Positions 1 through 8,339 of a stretch of DNA of 37,908 nt are shown one piece after another. Origin of the DNA: Aurantiochytrium sp. KH105 (lineage: Eukaryota; Sar; Bigyra; Thraustochytrida; Thraustochytriidae). Position 1 is the first letter of the stretch; each line of letters begins with the position of its first letter. The position numbers were made by a program, and so were the translations under genes. The DNA lies in the NCBI GenBank assembly GCA_003116975.1, contig BGKB01000296.1, positions 1 to 37,908 of the forward strand, read 5' to 3'. A model generated the notes under the pieces. That model saw only the letters and a list, made by a program, of their open reading frames with translations. It was not told the origin of the DNA and did not search any database.

Positions 1-260
1 GAAAAAAGGGGGTAAACACAACTTTACAACGAAGGCTTGCACGGGCGTGCCGCCGGGTGTTCTGAGCAGCCAGAGGGCGGCGGAGCGAGCCTGCGCGCCG
101 GCGACGCGATTGGCTGAAGTGCGGAATATCGCGAGTGCCAAATCTCCGTACACCAATATGGGAAATCGTCTCCTGGTCTTACGTGGAGACGGTCTTAAAA
201 TAAAATTGTCAGGTGTCATGTGTATTGTGCGAAAACGAGCTCAACAATTGCCGAGCCTTA
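1..260. other. left edge, no gene seen
   Basis: This stretch lies downstream of the minus-strand P450-like gene. It holds only short open frames without recognisable domains and an A/T-rich patch around 197-210. I see nothing that supports a gene. It is probably the 3' flank of the P450-like gene or of a gene outside the window. Confidence 0.5.
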
Positions 261-1649
261 TCATGTGCTTCGAGGGAGCAGATGTACGGTGACCCGGTCG
301 TTGGTGATCTCGTTCTCGGGGAGAAAGTAAAAGTCAAAACGTGCAATTAGAACCGCGAGCAAGGCCGTCGCCTGAAGAGCTGCAACATGTTTTCCCGGAA
401 TTGTTCGTTCATCTTTCGTGAAAAGACGAAAGTCTTCGGCACAAAACGAGCCCGAAGAGACCCATCTTGCCGGATTGAAGAAGCAGTGGTTTTGAAGTCT
501 ATCGGAGGGAGCTGGGAATAATCGAAGCGACTCCAGAAAGATGCCACGAATAATGGGAAGACGGTCGATGTCGACAACGCTTCCAGGGCCATTCCTGCTT
601 TCGTCGCCCAAGACCCGATCGACTTCGGTTTGCGCGCGATAAATCCATATTGGATCTTGTGACAACAGCTGAAGCGCATTGCATACACTTGTTTTCATGG
701 TATCGAGGCCTGGGCACAAGAACTCGAGCAGCGTCTCGACGAGCTCTTTGTTGTTCACCTCTTGCAGCGAAACACTCAGCATGCTGCTGAGCAGATCACG
801 CCTCACTTTGCGTCCTGCACGAAAATCATGCCTTCGCTGCTCTGCGGCGCCACGAAGAACGGAGCGCATTCGCGCCACCAAATACTCGTGGCACGAGGCA
901 CTCGTGCTGCTGACTTCACGATGTGCAGCGTCCGCAGCAGCAGAAGCCACGAGGAAACGATCGATGTCCATGTTTTCACGACTGTCAAGACAGCGCAAAC
1001 GAACCCCAACAAAGGCTCTACTGAGACTTTCTGTGTAGTAAATGGCCACAGCTGCACGCAAATCGATAAAATCTCCGCGAGAAGCAATCGCGTCGACTCG
1101 GTCAGCCAAAGTAAAAGCAGTCTTGAAGACGGCCTTGTTGAGAAGCGTGCGACTTTGACGGGTGAGAGCCGCGCGAATAAACTCCCTCGAGCTGAGTCTA
1201 CAAGGTCTCAAGGTTTCTTGGCACACTGCAGGCTCAAATGCTTCACAGTCGGCTTGGGCGACGATCTTGGGAGAAACTTGTTGAGAGACACGACGATCTT
1301 GGTTTTCAATCCTTTGTTTTTGAAGAAAAGAGGACAGCTTTGAAAGCATCTTGAGCGTCTTTGGCCGTACGAGGAGCGCCTCACGTTTAAAGGCGATAGC
1401 TTTCGGATGCGTTTGGATGCCTTTCTTGTTAGCTGAATTTGCTCGATCGGAAAGACTTGGCGTGGAATGTGCTCTCCTGTTTCTTCTCCATCTCCAAATG
1501 CTGCTCACGACTGCCAGCAAAAAGAGCAGCGTCAAGGCGAAAGGTGAAGTGGGTTTGCGAACTTTTGCCGTCTGGACGTAGGCAAAGAGCACGGGAAGCG
1601 CCGCAGACACTGCATGGTGAACGTGGCGCATTCTCCCTCCAACGCTCAT
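261..1649 (-). CDS. cytochrome P450-like membrane protein without haem-ligand cysteine
   Basis: The 462-residue product shows the C-terminal half of a cytochrome P450. A hydrophobic segment at about residues 35-52 followed by Arg/Trp-rich sequence resembles an ER membrane anchor. An I-helix remnant PGLDT lies at 313-317 (normally AGxDTT). It is followed by typical P450 sequence and the K-helix ExxR as ESLR at 373-376. The meander motif FNPARW (391-396) follows only about 15 residues later, where P450s normally have about 50, so the beta-rich block between them is missing. In the haem loop the sequence reads RTIPGKH (415-421), with Ile417 where the axial Cys should be. The frame has no stops. 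The first ATG is at 1649; the frame extends upstream to 1808 only with a TTG. It is therefore either a decaying gene or a P450-derived protein with no mono-oxygenase activity. The N-terminal half is poorly conserved. Family call fairly sure; function unknown. Confidence 0.7.
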   Translation of the reverse strand: MSVGGRMRHVHHAVSAALPVLFAYVQTAKVRKPTSPFALTLLFLLAVVSSIWRWRRNRRAHSTPSLSDRANSANKKGIQTHPKAIAFKREALLVRPKTLKMLSKLSSFLQKQRIENQDRRVSQQVSPKIVAQADCEAFEPAVCQETLRPCRLSSREFIRAALTRQSRTLLNKAVFKTAFTLADRVDAIASRGDFIDLRAAVAIYYTESLSRAFVGVRLRCLDSRENMDIDRFLVASAAADAAHREVSSTSASCHEYLVARMRSVLRGAAEQRRHDFRAGRKVRRDLLSSMLSVSLQEVNNKELVETLLEFLCPGLDTMKTSVCNALQLLSQDPIWIYRAQTEVDRVLGDESRNGPGSVVDIDRLPIIRGIFLESLRLFPAPSDRLQNHCFFNPARWVSSGSFCAEDFRLFTKDERTIPGKHVAALQATALLAVLIARFDFYFLPENEITNDRVTVHLLPRST

Positions 1650-2141
1650 TCTGGGTTTGCAGTCACGCGAGTCGCGTTCGATGGGCTGCTCATGCGCCCG
1701 CGCAAGGCTGATTGTCCAGCTTCGTCTCTCGTCCACGATGCTTGGCTCTTTCTTTGTCCGTCTGGCTGGCTGTTTTCGTCCCAAACCCGTCACGGTTTTC
1801 TCACACAAGCAACGCTATGAACGAGTGAGCGGCTCACAGTGTGGAAAAAAAGGACGGTTTCGTTCCGGAACGGTAGAGGAACGAGAACAGAACGGGACAG
1901 ATGCAGGGTATCCCGAGGTTCGCCGTCGACTCGCGCGGCGACCGACTTGCACGTGCCGCGCGAGAGCAGCCACCTCGAGCAATACGTACTTCTTCGGCGC
2001 GGCTGCCGCGCGAAAGGGGGGCAGAGGCAGAGTGAGACCTGGGACTCTAATCCCGCCTTGCAAGTCAGACCGCTACGAGGGCTTGCGTGCGTGCTTGTGT
2101 GCTTGCGTGTGGAAAAGTAAAGCCCAAGACAACAAACAACC
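1650..2141. promoter_or_regulatory. shared upstream region of two divergent genes
   Basis: This 492-bp gap separates the head-to-head starts of the P450-like gene (-) and the DUF697-like gene (+), so it should carry both promoters. I see no clear TATA box. The bases just before the plus-strand start are A-rich (aacaaacaaccATGG), a good eukaryotic start context. Promoter function is inferred from layout only. Confidence 0.4.
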
Positions 2142-3110
2142 ATGGCGGGCCCGTCACGTGAGGAGCGCGCAAATTTCGAGCGTGCAGCAAGTCTTGCGCG
2201 CGAGGCAACCCAGGACGTGACGCTCTCCGAAGAGGATCTTGCGGAAGTGGACGCAGAAGCGGATACGGATGCGGACGCAGACGCAGACGTACGTCACGGC
2301 GAAGAGGATGACCACTCCTCGGTCGCAGATCCCAACTCCGAGGAAGGGCGCAAGAAACTCGCTGCGCGCGAGGCCATCAAGCGCGCATGTATCCGGGTGG
2401 GCGTCACCTCATTTGCCACAGCCGGCTTGGGGCTTGGCGCAGCAGCAACCTTTACGCTTGGCGTGGCCGCGTCTTCGGGAATCACTCAGATTCAGTACGA
2501 AATGATTAGCGAGCTGGCGCAGATTCACGGGCACACGCTGTCCACGCAAAACCGAAATCGGGTCTTGCAACTACTCACGGGAATGTCGCAGGCTTCTACG
2601 CAAGTTGCCAACACTGCTGTGCAATCTGCCTCGCAGCAGGCGGTCGTTGCGCTCTCGGAGCGTGCGGCTGCGCACTCGAATCTGCTTGTGAGTCTTGTAC
2701 CGTATATTGGTCCCGCAATGGCAGCGCTCTCGATGACGTCCATGTCAATGACCTCTACGTATTTGATTGGCCGTCGTGCAGAAATTTACTTTGCAGAAGG
2801 TGAAGAAGCCTTGCCAAGCTGGGCGGACAGCGCTCGTCTGTTGTCGGGCGTGGACGAGCGCAAGTTTGCGCGCTGGCTCGTCGAGGCCTTTGTCATTTTT
2901 AGGGACAAGGTTTGGGATGCTCTGTCAAGGGGCCCGGGTGCGGCGTGGCAGGCTGCAGCCCGGAAGATGGCGGCCGTACGTGCCTTTGTTGCCGCTCGCT
3001 TGAGCTTTAGAGCTCCAGCCGTGGACGATGAAGCCGAAGATGGCGTTGAGGACATGGGCGAACACGATGGTGCAGACGCTGACGACAATCAAGCAACGCA
3101 ACAGCACTAA
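2142..3110 (+). CDS. DUF697/YcjF-like helical protein with acidic tails
   Basis: The 322-residue product begins with an acidic region including an Ala-Asp repeat at about 37-49, and ends in another acidic tail (about 290-318). Between them lies an alanine-rich helical core: a glycine/alanine-rich hydrophobic stretch at about 84-111, a helix pair at 114-150 (ITQIQYEMISELAQIHG), and a second hydrophobic segment at 181-210 that includes LVPYIG and ends in GRRAEIYFAEG. The order (membrane-like helix, a Q-x-x-M-I-x-x-L-A-x-I-x-G helix, a P-x-x-G hydrophobic hairpin, then G-R-x-x-x-x-Y-F) resembles the DUF697/YcjF family that accompanies dynamin-like or Era-like GTPases in bacteria. Its role in eukaryotes is not established, and no GTPase domain is present here. 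The start ATG is in good context. Coding status is fairly certain; the family call is tentative. Confidence 0.7.
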   Translation: MAGPSREERANFERAASLAREATQDVTLSEEDLAEVDAEADTDADADADVRHGEEDDHSSVADPNSEEGRKKLAAREAIKRACIRVGVTSFATAGLGLGAAATFTLGVAASSGITQIQYEMISELAQIHGHTLSTQNRNRVLQLLTGMSQASTQVANTAVQSASQQAVVALSERAAAHSNLLVSLVPYIGPAMAALSMTSMSMTSTYLIGRRAEIYFAEGEEALPSWADSARLLSGVDERKFARWLVEAFVIFRDKVWDALSRGPGAAWQAAARKMAAVRAFVAARLSFRAPAVDDEAEDGVEDMGEHDGADADDNQATQQH

Positions 3111-3401
3111 TTTGTAAAAAAACAAAAACAGAAAACAAAAACATACATGAATTGAATAATGTGGGCTGGTGCCTGTTTGTCTACTTGTTCCCGAAAGTAG
3201 CTTCTTTGTATGCGCATGAACCCGATGCTTTTCTCCTTTTCTTCCCAAATTTCCGAGAGATGCAAATCGTGACGGCAAGAGTGAGCGAGTGCACTGGGAA
3301 ATTCAAGAGGCAGACTGCTGTATTGCCAACAAGCGGGCAGTGCAGAGGCCCTTACTTTTGATAGCAAATTTACAAAATGATGTTTTTGTTTTTCGTATGA
3401 A
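3111..3401. other. convergent 3' flanks
   Basis: The gap lies between the stop codons of the DUF697-like gene (+) and the methyltransferase gene (-). A run of A-rich sequence at 3114-3148 probably belongs to the plus-strand 3' UTR. No gene seen. Confidence 0.5.
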
Positions 3402-4358
3402 TTACACCGTGAAAGAGAGAAAGGAGACGGACTCCTGCTCCAAGGCCGTAGCGACTTGATTGCGTTGGTTCTCAGGAGCGCCGTGCACAACAGCACGCTG
3501 GAAAGCTGGCGATATCGCAAGACGCTCGACTTTGGCAAACCCAAGATCAATTGCCTTGGCTTCAATGAGATCATTCGTTGCAGCACTGCTCATGAGCAGC
3601 CTGCTCGTGCAATTGCACATGAGAAAACGTCCAGCGGGTGCCGTTCGGCGCATGTGACGCAATGCAGTCGAGAGAAGGGCCGGCAAGACGCCAAGATCAT
3701 ACACGCACTCGGCAGCAACGACGAGATCATAAGTGTCTGTGTCCTTTTCTTCTTCCTCCTCTTCTTTGTCGCCTATTGATTCTGTCCAAACAAGCTGGCG
3801 GATGACTGTTCGCGAAACAGCGTCTGGGTTCAAGGCGACATTGCGATGCAGAAGTTGAAGAATCTCGGGAGCGGCGTCTGTACAATGCACGTGTTCTGCG
3901 CCGAGAAGTGCAAGCGCGAGACCGACAAAGCCGGTACCAGCCCCAAGCTCGAGCACAGAACGCGGAAGCGACGATTTGTCCTCGAAGCCAAAGTATTGGG
4001 CAAGAATGCGTGCGCCTAGCCAGACCCGGTTGCCAGTAAGATCAATGGAAGCTTCGCCATCCTCGCTCAGCAGGCAGGCATCCAAAGGTGAAAGTCGAGG
4101 TACCTGGAGGACTGCGACATTTGCTCGAGCGTGCGACACGGTTGCCGCGTCGGCAAAGATGGCATACGAAGCAACGCGGTGGCCCTGAACTTTGTCAACG
4201 TCAAAGAATGCTTCCTCCTCCTCCTCCTCCTCCTCTCCTTCTCCTTCTTCTTCTTCTTCCTTTTCGTAGCCTGCCTCTTGCTCGGCCTTGACCTTTGCGG
4301 TAGCGGCGGCAGCAGTGGTGGTGGTGATTGCGCCGCCCAAAAGATCGGCTGGCTGCAT
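3402..4358 (-). CDS. METTL21-type SAM-dependent protein lysine methyltransferase
   Basis: The 318-residue product has the class I methyltransferase core of the Methyltransf_16 family (METTL21/FAM86-like), which methylates lysines on non-histone proteins. The SAM-binding motif I is LELGAGTG at about 136-143. The acidic residue of motif II is in HCTDAAPE (Asp161), and the family's post-motif II segment reads AAECVYD at 215-221. A VWLGARILAQYF helix precedes motif I, as in METTL21 proteins. Two low-complexity Glu runs (about 32-49, and about 199-205 inside the domain) are insertions unusual for the family. The first in-frame ATG is at 4358; the frame opens upstream to 4415 only with GTG. The substrate cannot be told from sequence. 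Confidence 0.85.
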   Translation of the reverse strand: MQPADLLGGAITTTTAAAATAKVKAEQEAGYEKEEEEEGEGEEEEEEEEAFFDVDKVQGHRVASYAIFADAATVSHARANVAVLQVPRLSPLDACLLSEDGEASIDLTGNRVWLGARILAQYFGFEDKSSLPRSVLELGAGTGFVGLALALLGAEHVHCTDAAPEILQLLHRNVALNPDAVSRTVIRQLVWTESIGDKEEEEEEKDTDTYDLVVAAECVYDLGVLPALLSTALRHMRRTAPAGRFLMCNCTSRLLMSSAATNDLIEAKAIDLGFAKVERLAISPAFQRAVVHGAPENQRNQVATALEQESVSFLSFTV

Positions 4359-4788
4359 CGTCGCACGTGCAGTGACGCGGGCGAGGTTAGCACAGGCGCT
4401 GAGCGTGCGCGTCACAGAGGCCCTCTCCTCTCTCGCTAGCTTGCGCGCATCTGCCGTTCGTGACGATGCTGATGCAGCCCGATGTTTTTTGGTTTATTGT
4501 TTGGCTTTTGGATTTTGCCATTGAGCGCGGCCAGGGACTGGTCCCGAGAAAATAGTGCTTTTCTGGGGAGAGGCTCGCTCTCAACGTCTAGTTATGATGC
4601 CAAGACCATGCGATGAAAGCGGCGGCAGTGGAGACGGCGTTAAGACGCGAAGTAAGGTGAAAGGCATCATGGCGCAAAGTAATCATCATCAGAGACGCCG
4701 TTATAATGTGTGTTTTGTTTTGTTGATGGGCCAAGGGCAAAAACCCAGTCCCAGGCCACGGCCCAGTAAGTCCCCAATGGCTCATGAC
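4359..4788. other. intergenic, tandem minus-strand genes
   Basis: About 430 bp lie between the methyltransferase start and the stop of the coiled-coil gene, both on the minus strand. It should hold the methyltransferase promoter and the upstream gene's 3' UTR. No further gene or clear element is seen. Confidence 0.4.
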
Positions 4789-6774
4789 TTACATGCGGAG
4801 CGCCTGCTCAAGTTTACGCCACACGTAGGAGTTTTCAGCCTCCTTGGCCTGCAAGGACTGGCGATGGCGGTGCGAAAGCTCGTCCTTGTCCTGATCAGCA
4901 AGGCGAAGCTGCGTTTGCAAATCGTCCGCAAGGCGAGCAAGTCGGTGGGCCTCTTCGGCTTTGCGTTGCAATTCACGCTTGAGCTGCTGAGAACGCTGTA
5001 TGGCAGCCTCCTTTGCGCTTCGGAGGGAGTCAACGTCGCTTTGCAGAGCGAGGAGTTGGGATTGAAGACGCTGCCGCTCATGGGGCTCTTGCGCCAGAGA
5101 TGCCGATGTGGCCTTGGCGCGCTGGAGCGCCTGAGAGATACGTTCGACCTCGAGGCGTGCATTTCGCGCACTAGTCTGAGTGGCAGCGTTTGCAGCCTCT
5201 GCTTGCTGCAGGTTTGCTCGCGTGCGCTCGAGCTCGAGGCGCAGTAGCTGGTTCTCGTGCTCGGCTTTGGCCACTGCGAGTTGGCGTTCTTGACGAGCGC
5301 GAGCATCGGCGGTGCGAAGACGCTCTGCGGCCCTTCGCGCCTCGTCTTTGGCCTCTTCGAGTTGGCGGCGAAGTGCTTCTGTCTGCTGCAAATGGCCGAC
5401 TTTGGACTCGCTGAGGCGCTCAAGTTCGCGCTCGAGCTCGCCATTCTCCGACCGAACTCGTTCGAGCTGGCGGAGCGTCTGCTCGCGCTCTGTGCGCGCA
5501 TCTTGGAGCGTGCGCGTATACTGCGCCAGCTGGTTCTCGAGGTACTTGCGACGGTCGTCGGCATCCTGCTGGGCTCGTTCTGCAAGGGCGACTCGAGTCT
5601 GGGCCTCTTGCACGGCGGCTTTTGTCTCGGCCTCGGCGCGTCTTGCGGCGGCAGCCACGTCGCCGAGATCGCGCTTTTGCTCGCGAAGGGCATCGAGAGT
5701 TTGTTGTGTTTTTTCATGTTCAAGACTAGCTTTGCGAAGTGCAGCACCCGCCTCGCGCGCGCGCTCGGCCTCGGCTTCGAGAGCTGTACGCGCATCCTCC
5801 AATTTTTCAGCTGCGATACGCTTTTCGCGCGCAGCAGCAGCTTCAGCCTCTTCCGTTTCTGCTTTGAGTTTGGCAAAGCGGGCGCGCTCGGCACGGACCT
5901 CCGTCTCGAGCTCGTCACGCTCCTTGGCCAGCCGACGTTCCCGGTCGGAGCCTTCGGCTTCGAGCTTGCGCACGCGATCCTGTGCTGCGGTGCATGCCTC
6001 TCGCACGCTGTCAAGTTCTTTTTGCCTGGTTTCAAGTTCCTTGAGGGCCTCGTCGACCTTGGCTTGTGTCTTCGCCTCTTCGTCGGCACGAGTTTGCAAT
6101 TCCTTGACGCGTGTCTGCTGTAGCTCGGCAATGCTTGCTCGGAGGTTTGCGGCTTCTTGCTCAAGTCTACGACTTTGCCGCTCGGCGTCTAAGACGCGAA
6201 CCTCGGCCTGCTTGAGCCGCAGAGCTACCTCTTCTACCAGGTGAGATGCCGCTTGAGGTGGCGTCCCTTTGTAGCGTCTTTCCTTGTTGGCGCTATGTGC
6301 GGTGCGCAAACTCTTGCGCGAGGCGTCGCTCCTGTGCGAGACATTGCTGAGCGAAATACCGACCTGATCTTCGTTGTCGTGGTCGTCGTCGTCGTCGTCG
6401 TCGTCGTCGAAGCCATTTACGAGTGCATCGTCGTCGATAACGTTATCATCGTCAAGATCACCAAAGCCGACGTCGTTCGTCAAATCGTCATTGTTGCCTG
6501 CACGATCAAAGAAGCGTCGTCGGTGTCGATCATTTCGAGTGTCGAGACCAAGGTCTTCGTCGGAGGTGGTCACGTTTCGTACCGCCCTGTCGCGGCGCGC
6601 GTGGCGTCGCGATGCTGCCCAGGAGTCCTGCTCGTTGTTGCCGCCACTCCGCCTGCTCGAATACGAGACGTCGAGCTCGGCGGCGACGTTTCGGGACCGG
6701 TGGCCGCGGGCAGCCTCGCTGTCGGCTGTGGCTCCTCGCGGCCGCAACGCCACGGCATGCCTCGACGCGCGCAT
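4789..6774 (-). CDS. long coiled-coil protein with Asp-rich N-terminal linker
   Basis: The 661-residue product has a basic, Ser/Arg-rich N-terminus (about 1-85), an Asp-rich linker with a run of about nine Asp around residue 130, and then a nearly unbroken heptad-repeat coiled coil from about 180 to the C-terminus. The coil is rich in Ala, Glu, Arg, Gln and Leu and has no catalytic domain. Such proteins are usually cytoskeletal, centrosomal, Golgi-tether or motor-adaptor scaffolds; the sequence does not decide which. The Asp run is encoded by a pure GAC repeat (GTC on the plus strand near 6378-6410). The start ATG is at 6774; two codons upstream there is only a GTG. The strong coiled-coil codon bias produces long open frames in other phases here, which I treat as shadows. 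Confidence 0.8.
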   Translation of the reverse strand: MRASRHAVALRPRGATADSEAARGHRSRNVAAELDVSYSSRRSGGNNEQDSWAASRRHARRDRAVRNVTTSDEDLGLDTRNDRHRRRFFDRAGNNDDLTNDVGFGDLDDDNVIDDDALVNGFDDDDDDDDDHDNEDQVGISLSNVSHRSDASRKSLRTAHSANKERRYKGTPPQAASHLVEEVALRLKQAEVRVLDAERQSRRLEQEAANLRASIAELQQTRVKELQTRADEEAKTQAKVDEALKELETRQKELDSVREACTAAQDRVRKLEAEGSDRERRLAKERDELETEVRAERARFAKLKAETEEAEAAAAREKRIAAEKLEDARTALEAEAERAREAGAALRKASLEHEKTQQTLDALREQKRDLGDVAAAARRAEAETKAAVQEAQTRVALAERAQQDADDRRKYLENQLAQYTRTLQDARTEREQTLRQLERVRSENGELERELERLSESKVGHLQQTEALRRQLEEAKDEARRAAERLRTADARARQERQLAVAKAEHENQLLRLELERTRANLQQAEAANAATQTSARNARLEVERISQALQRAKATSASLAQEPHERQRLQSQLLALQSDVDSLRSAKEAAIQRSQQLKRELQRKAEEAHRLARLADDLQTQLRLADQDKDELSHRHRQSLQAKEAENSYVWRKLEQALRM

Positions 6775-8339
6775 CGCCACGTCGTTCTCTTGTCCGCACG
6801 CACACCGAGAGTTTGTTGTTGGTCGATGGCAGTGGCGAGTCTGACAAACTTTGACAGTGAATCAACGGTTATTCCTAACTTGGGCCTTTTGGAGGCAATT
6901 TTTCCACCCCTTTATGTCCAGTCTGTTTTCTGCCCTTGTGTTGCCACGATGCCAATGAAGTGCGTGCCTTGCGTTTGTTTTTGCGACGCTTGCTCGCTGC
7001 ACGGGCAAAAGCAAAGCTAGCGACGATCTTTGGAGAGGAGACTCTGGTCCATTGCGCATAGTCTTTGAGTAGCGGGAGCGGTGTTTCCTACTGCTACATC
7101 ACGTCGGGCCTCTGAAAGCGCCAACTCAAGTGTGAATTGAATCGAGTGGAAGGGGGAAATAGTACCAATTGTATCGTCTGTGTTACGAAGAAATGTGCAC
7201 TGGTCTTGTTCCATTGAAAAAAGACCTGAAACCTAGAGCATTCTCGTTTCTCTCGACATCTAATTTTTATAAAAGCAAACACAAGTATACCAGCGAATGG
7301 AAGTGGATGATGATATTGTGAGATGCAAGCTCGTACGTATATGGCTCGTGAAGGGACTTCCTATCAGAAGATCAATCTGAACTCTTTGCAAGAGCCAAAT
7401 TGACAGTGCCGCGATATTTGCGAATGAAAGCGAAATACTTTAAAGACGCGAGAGCCCTGTGAGCTGAAAGGCAGTGCAGCGAAGGACGAGTTCCAGCAAA
7501 GATCGCTTGGCTGCGGTAAGGAAGATTGCATGTGTCCGTCGTGTGGTTCCCGTTTTGTTGTTGTATTTTATCGAAGTTTATTCTATAAGTCCCTTGACGC
7601 CACACAAAGGGCGGACGCACGAAGAGGGTGGAAATGGTGAAAATGGCGAGAATGGGCGCACGCCCATCACCTTGCGGCCCGGCATTCTTGGCTGCAGCCC
7701 CTCTAAGAATCACGCGCGTCTTGGTAAGGCCATGATCGGCCCCGTCGCGGCATGCATTGCAATCGCACCTGCTTTTCGAGAAGAGGCATGCCTACGCCTG
7801 CGACGTAAGACGCGCCGTCTACTACCTTTGCTTTATCCAACTGACTTTGCTTTGCTTTATTCAACGACTTTTGCTTTATCCGATTGGGAGCGACGACTTT
7901 TTAGTGGTTGTGCTGTGAGTGTCCGAGTTGCATTTTTGTATTGTGAAGTTTTTGGTGAATTTGTGGTTTCCAGCCGCGCGATAAAAAGCAACAGTAAGGC
8001 CTAGTAGGAGATTGTCCTAAGACCGTGCGTGGTGTGCACTTTAGAAATTTACTTTCGCGGGGCCGGATCGTCGACAAATCGGCCCGCGAGTACCCCGGGT
8101 GCCCCCCGCTGATTCACCTCACCCTTACATTAGGCCCTACCTATTCAGATTCCTAGCATTCCCGCAGGTTCTCTAGTGATCGACTGTGAATTTAAGACGG
8201 CCGCAAACACGTTCGTGAAGTCCGTCTTTGGCAATTATGGCAGAAATCGAGACAAGGTAAGGCAAAACCCATTTCTTGTGCAGAGCGAGATCAGGCAAAG
8301 CACAAGAAGGCGCGGAGCGCAGACACGCTCGGTTTAACC
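6775..8339. promoter_or_regulatory. long divergent intergenic region
   Basis: About 1.56 kb lie between the divergent coiled-coil gene (-) and the first LCB2 gene (+). No ATG-initiated frame with a recognisable domain is present. Around 7825-7885 there are imperfect repeats of a TTTGCTTTAT-type unit. A GC-rich hairpin lies at 8056-8088. The region must include both promoters; no specific promoter motif is recognised. Confidence 0.35.
8056..8088. other. GC-rich inverted repeat (hairpin)
   Basis: CGCGGGGCCG at 8056-8065 pairs with CGGCCCGCG at 8080-8088, with one unpaired G and a loop of about 14 nt. It lies about 250 bp upstream of the first LCB2 start. Its function is unknown; it may be a transcript hairpin or a protein-binding palindrome. 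Confidence 0.5.

Noticed and set aside
5257..6123. Long plus-strand open frames opposite the coiled-coil gene (also 5312-6244 and 6241-7020)
   Set aside because: They are shadows produced by the biased codon use of the coiled coil; translations are Leu/Ser/Arg-rich without domains.
4782..6164. 460-codon minus-strand frame overlapping the coiled-coil gene in another phase
   Set aside because: It is a Ser/Arg/Lys-rich low-complexity translation in the same strand; the overlapping frame has clear heptad repeats.
7474..8004. 176-codon plus-strand frame upstream of LCB2 copy 1
   Set aside because: It starts at GTG, contains no recognisable domain, and its composition is like random translation.
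8257..8283. GTAAGG...CAG stretch of 27 nt that resembles a tiny intron in the LCB2 5' leader
   Set aside because: It is far shorter than ordinary spliceosomal introns and lies outside coding sequence, so nothing in the sequence tests it.
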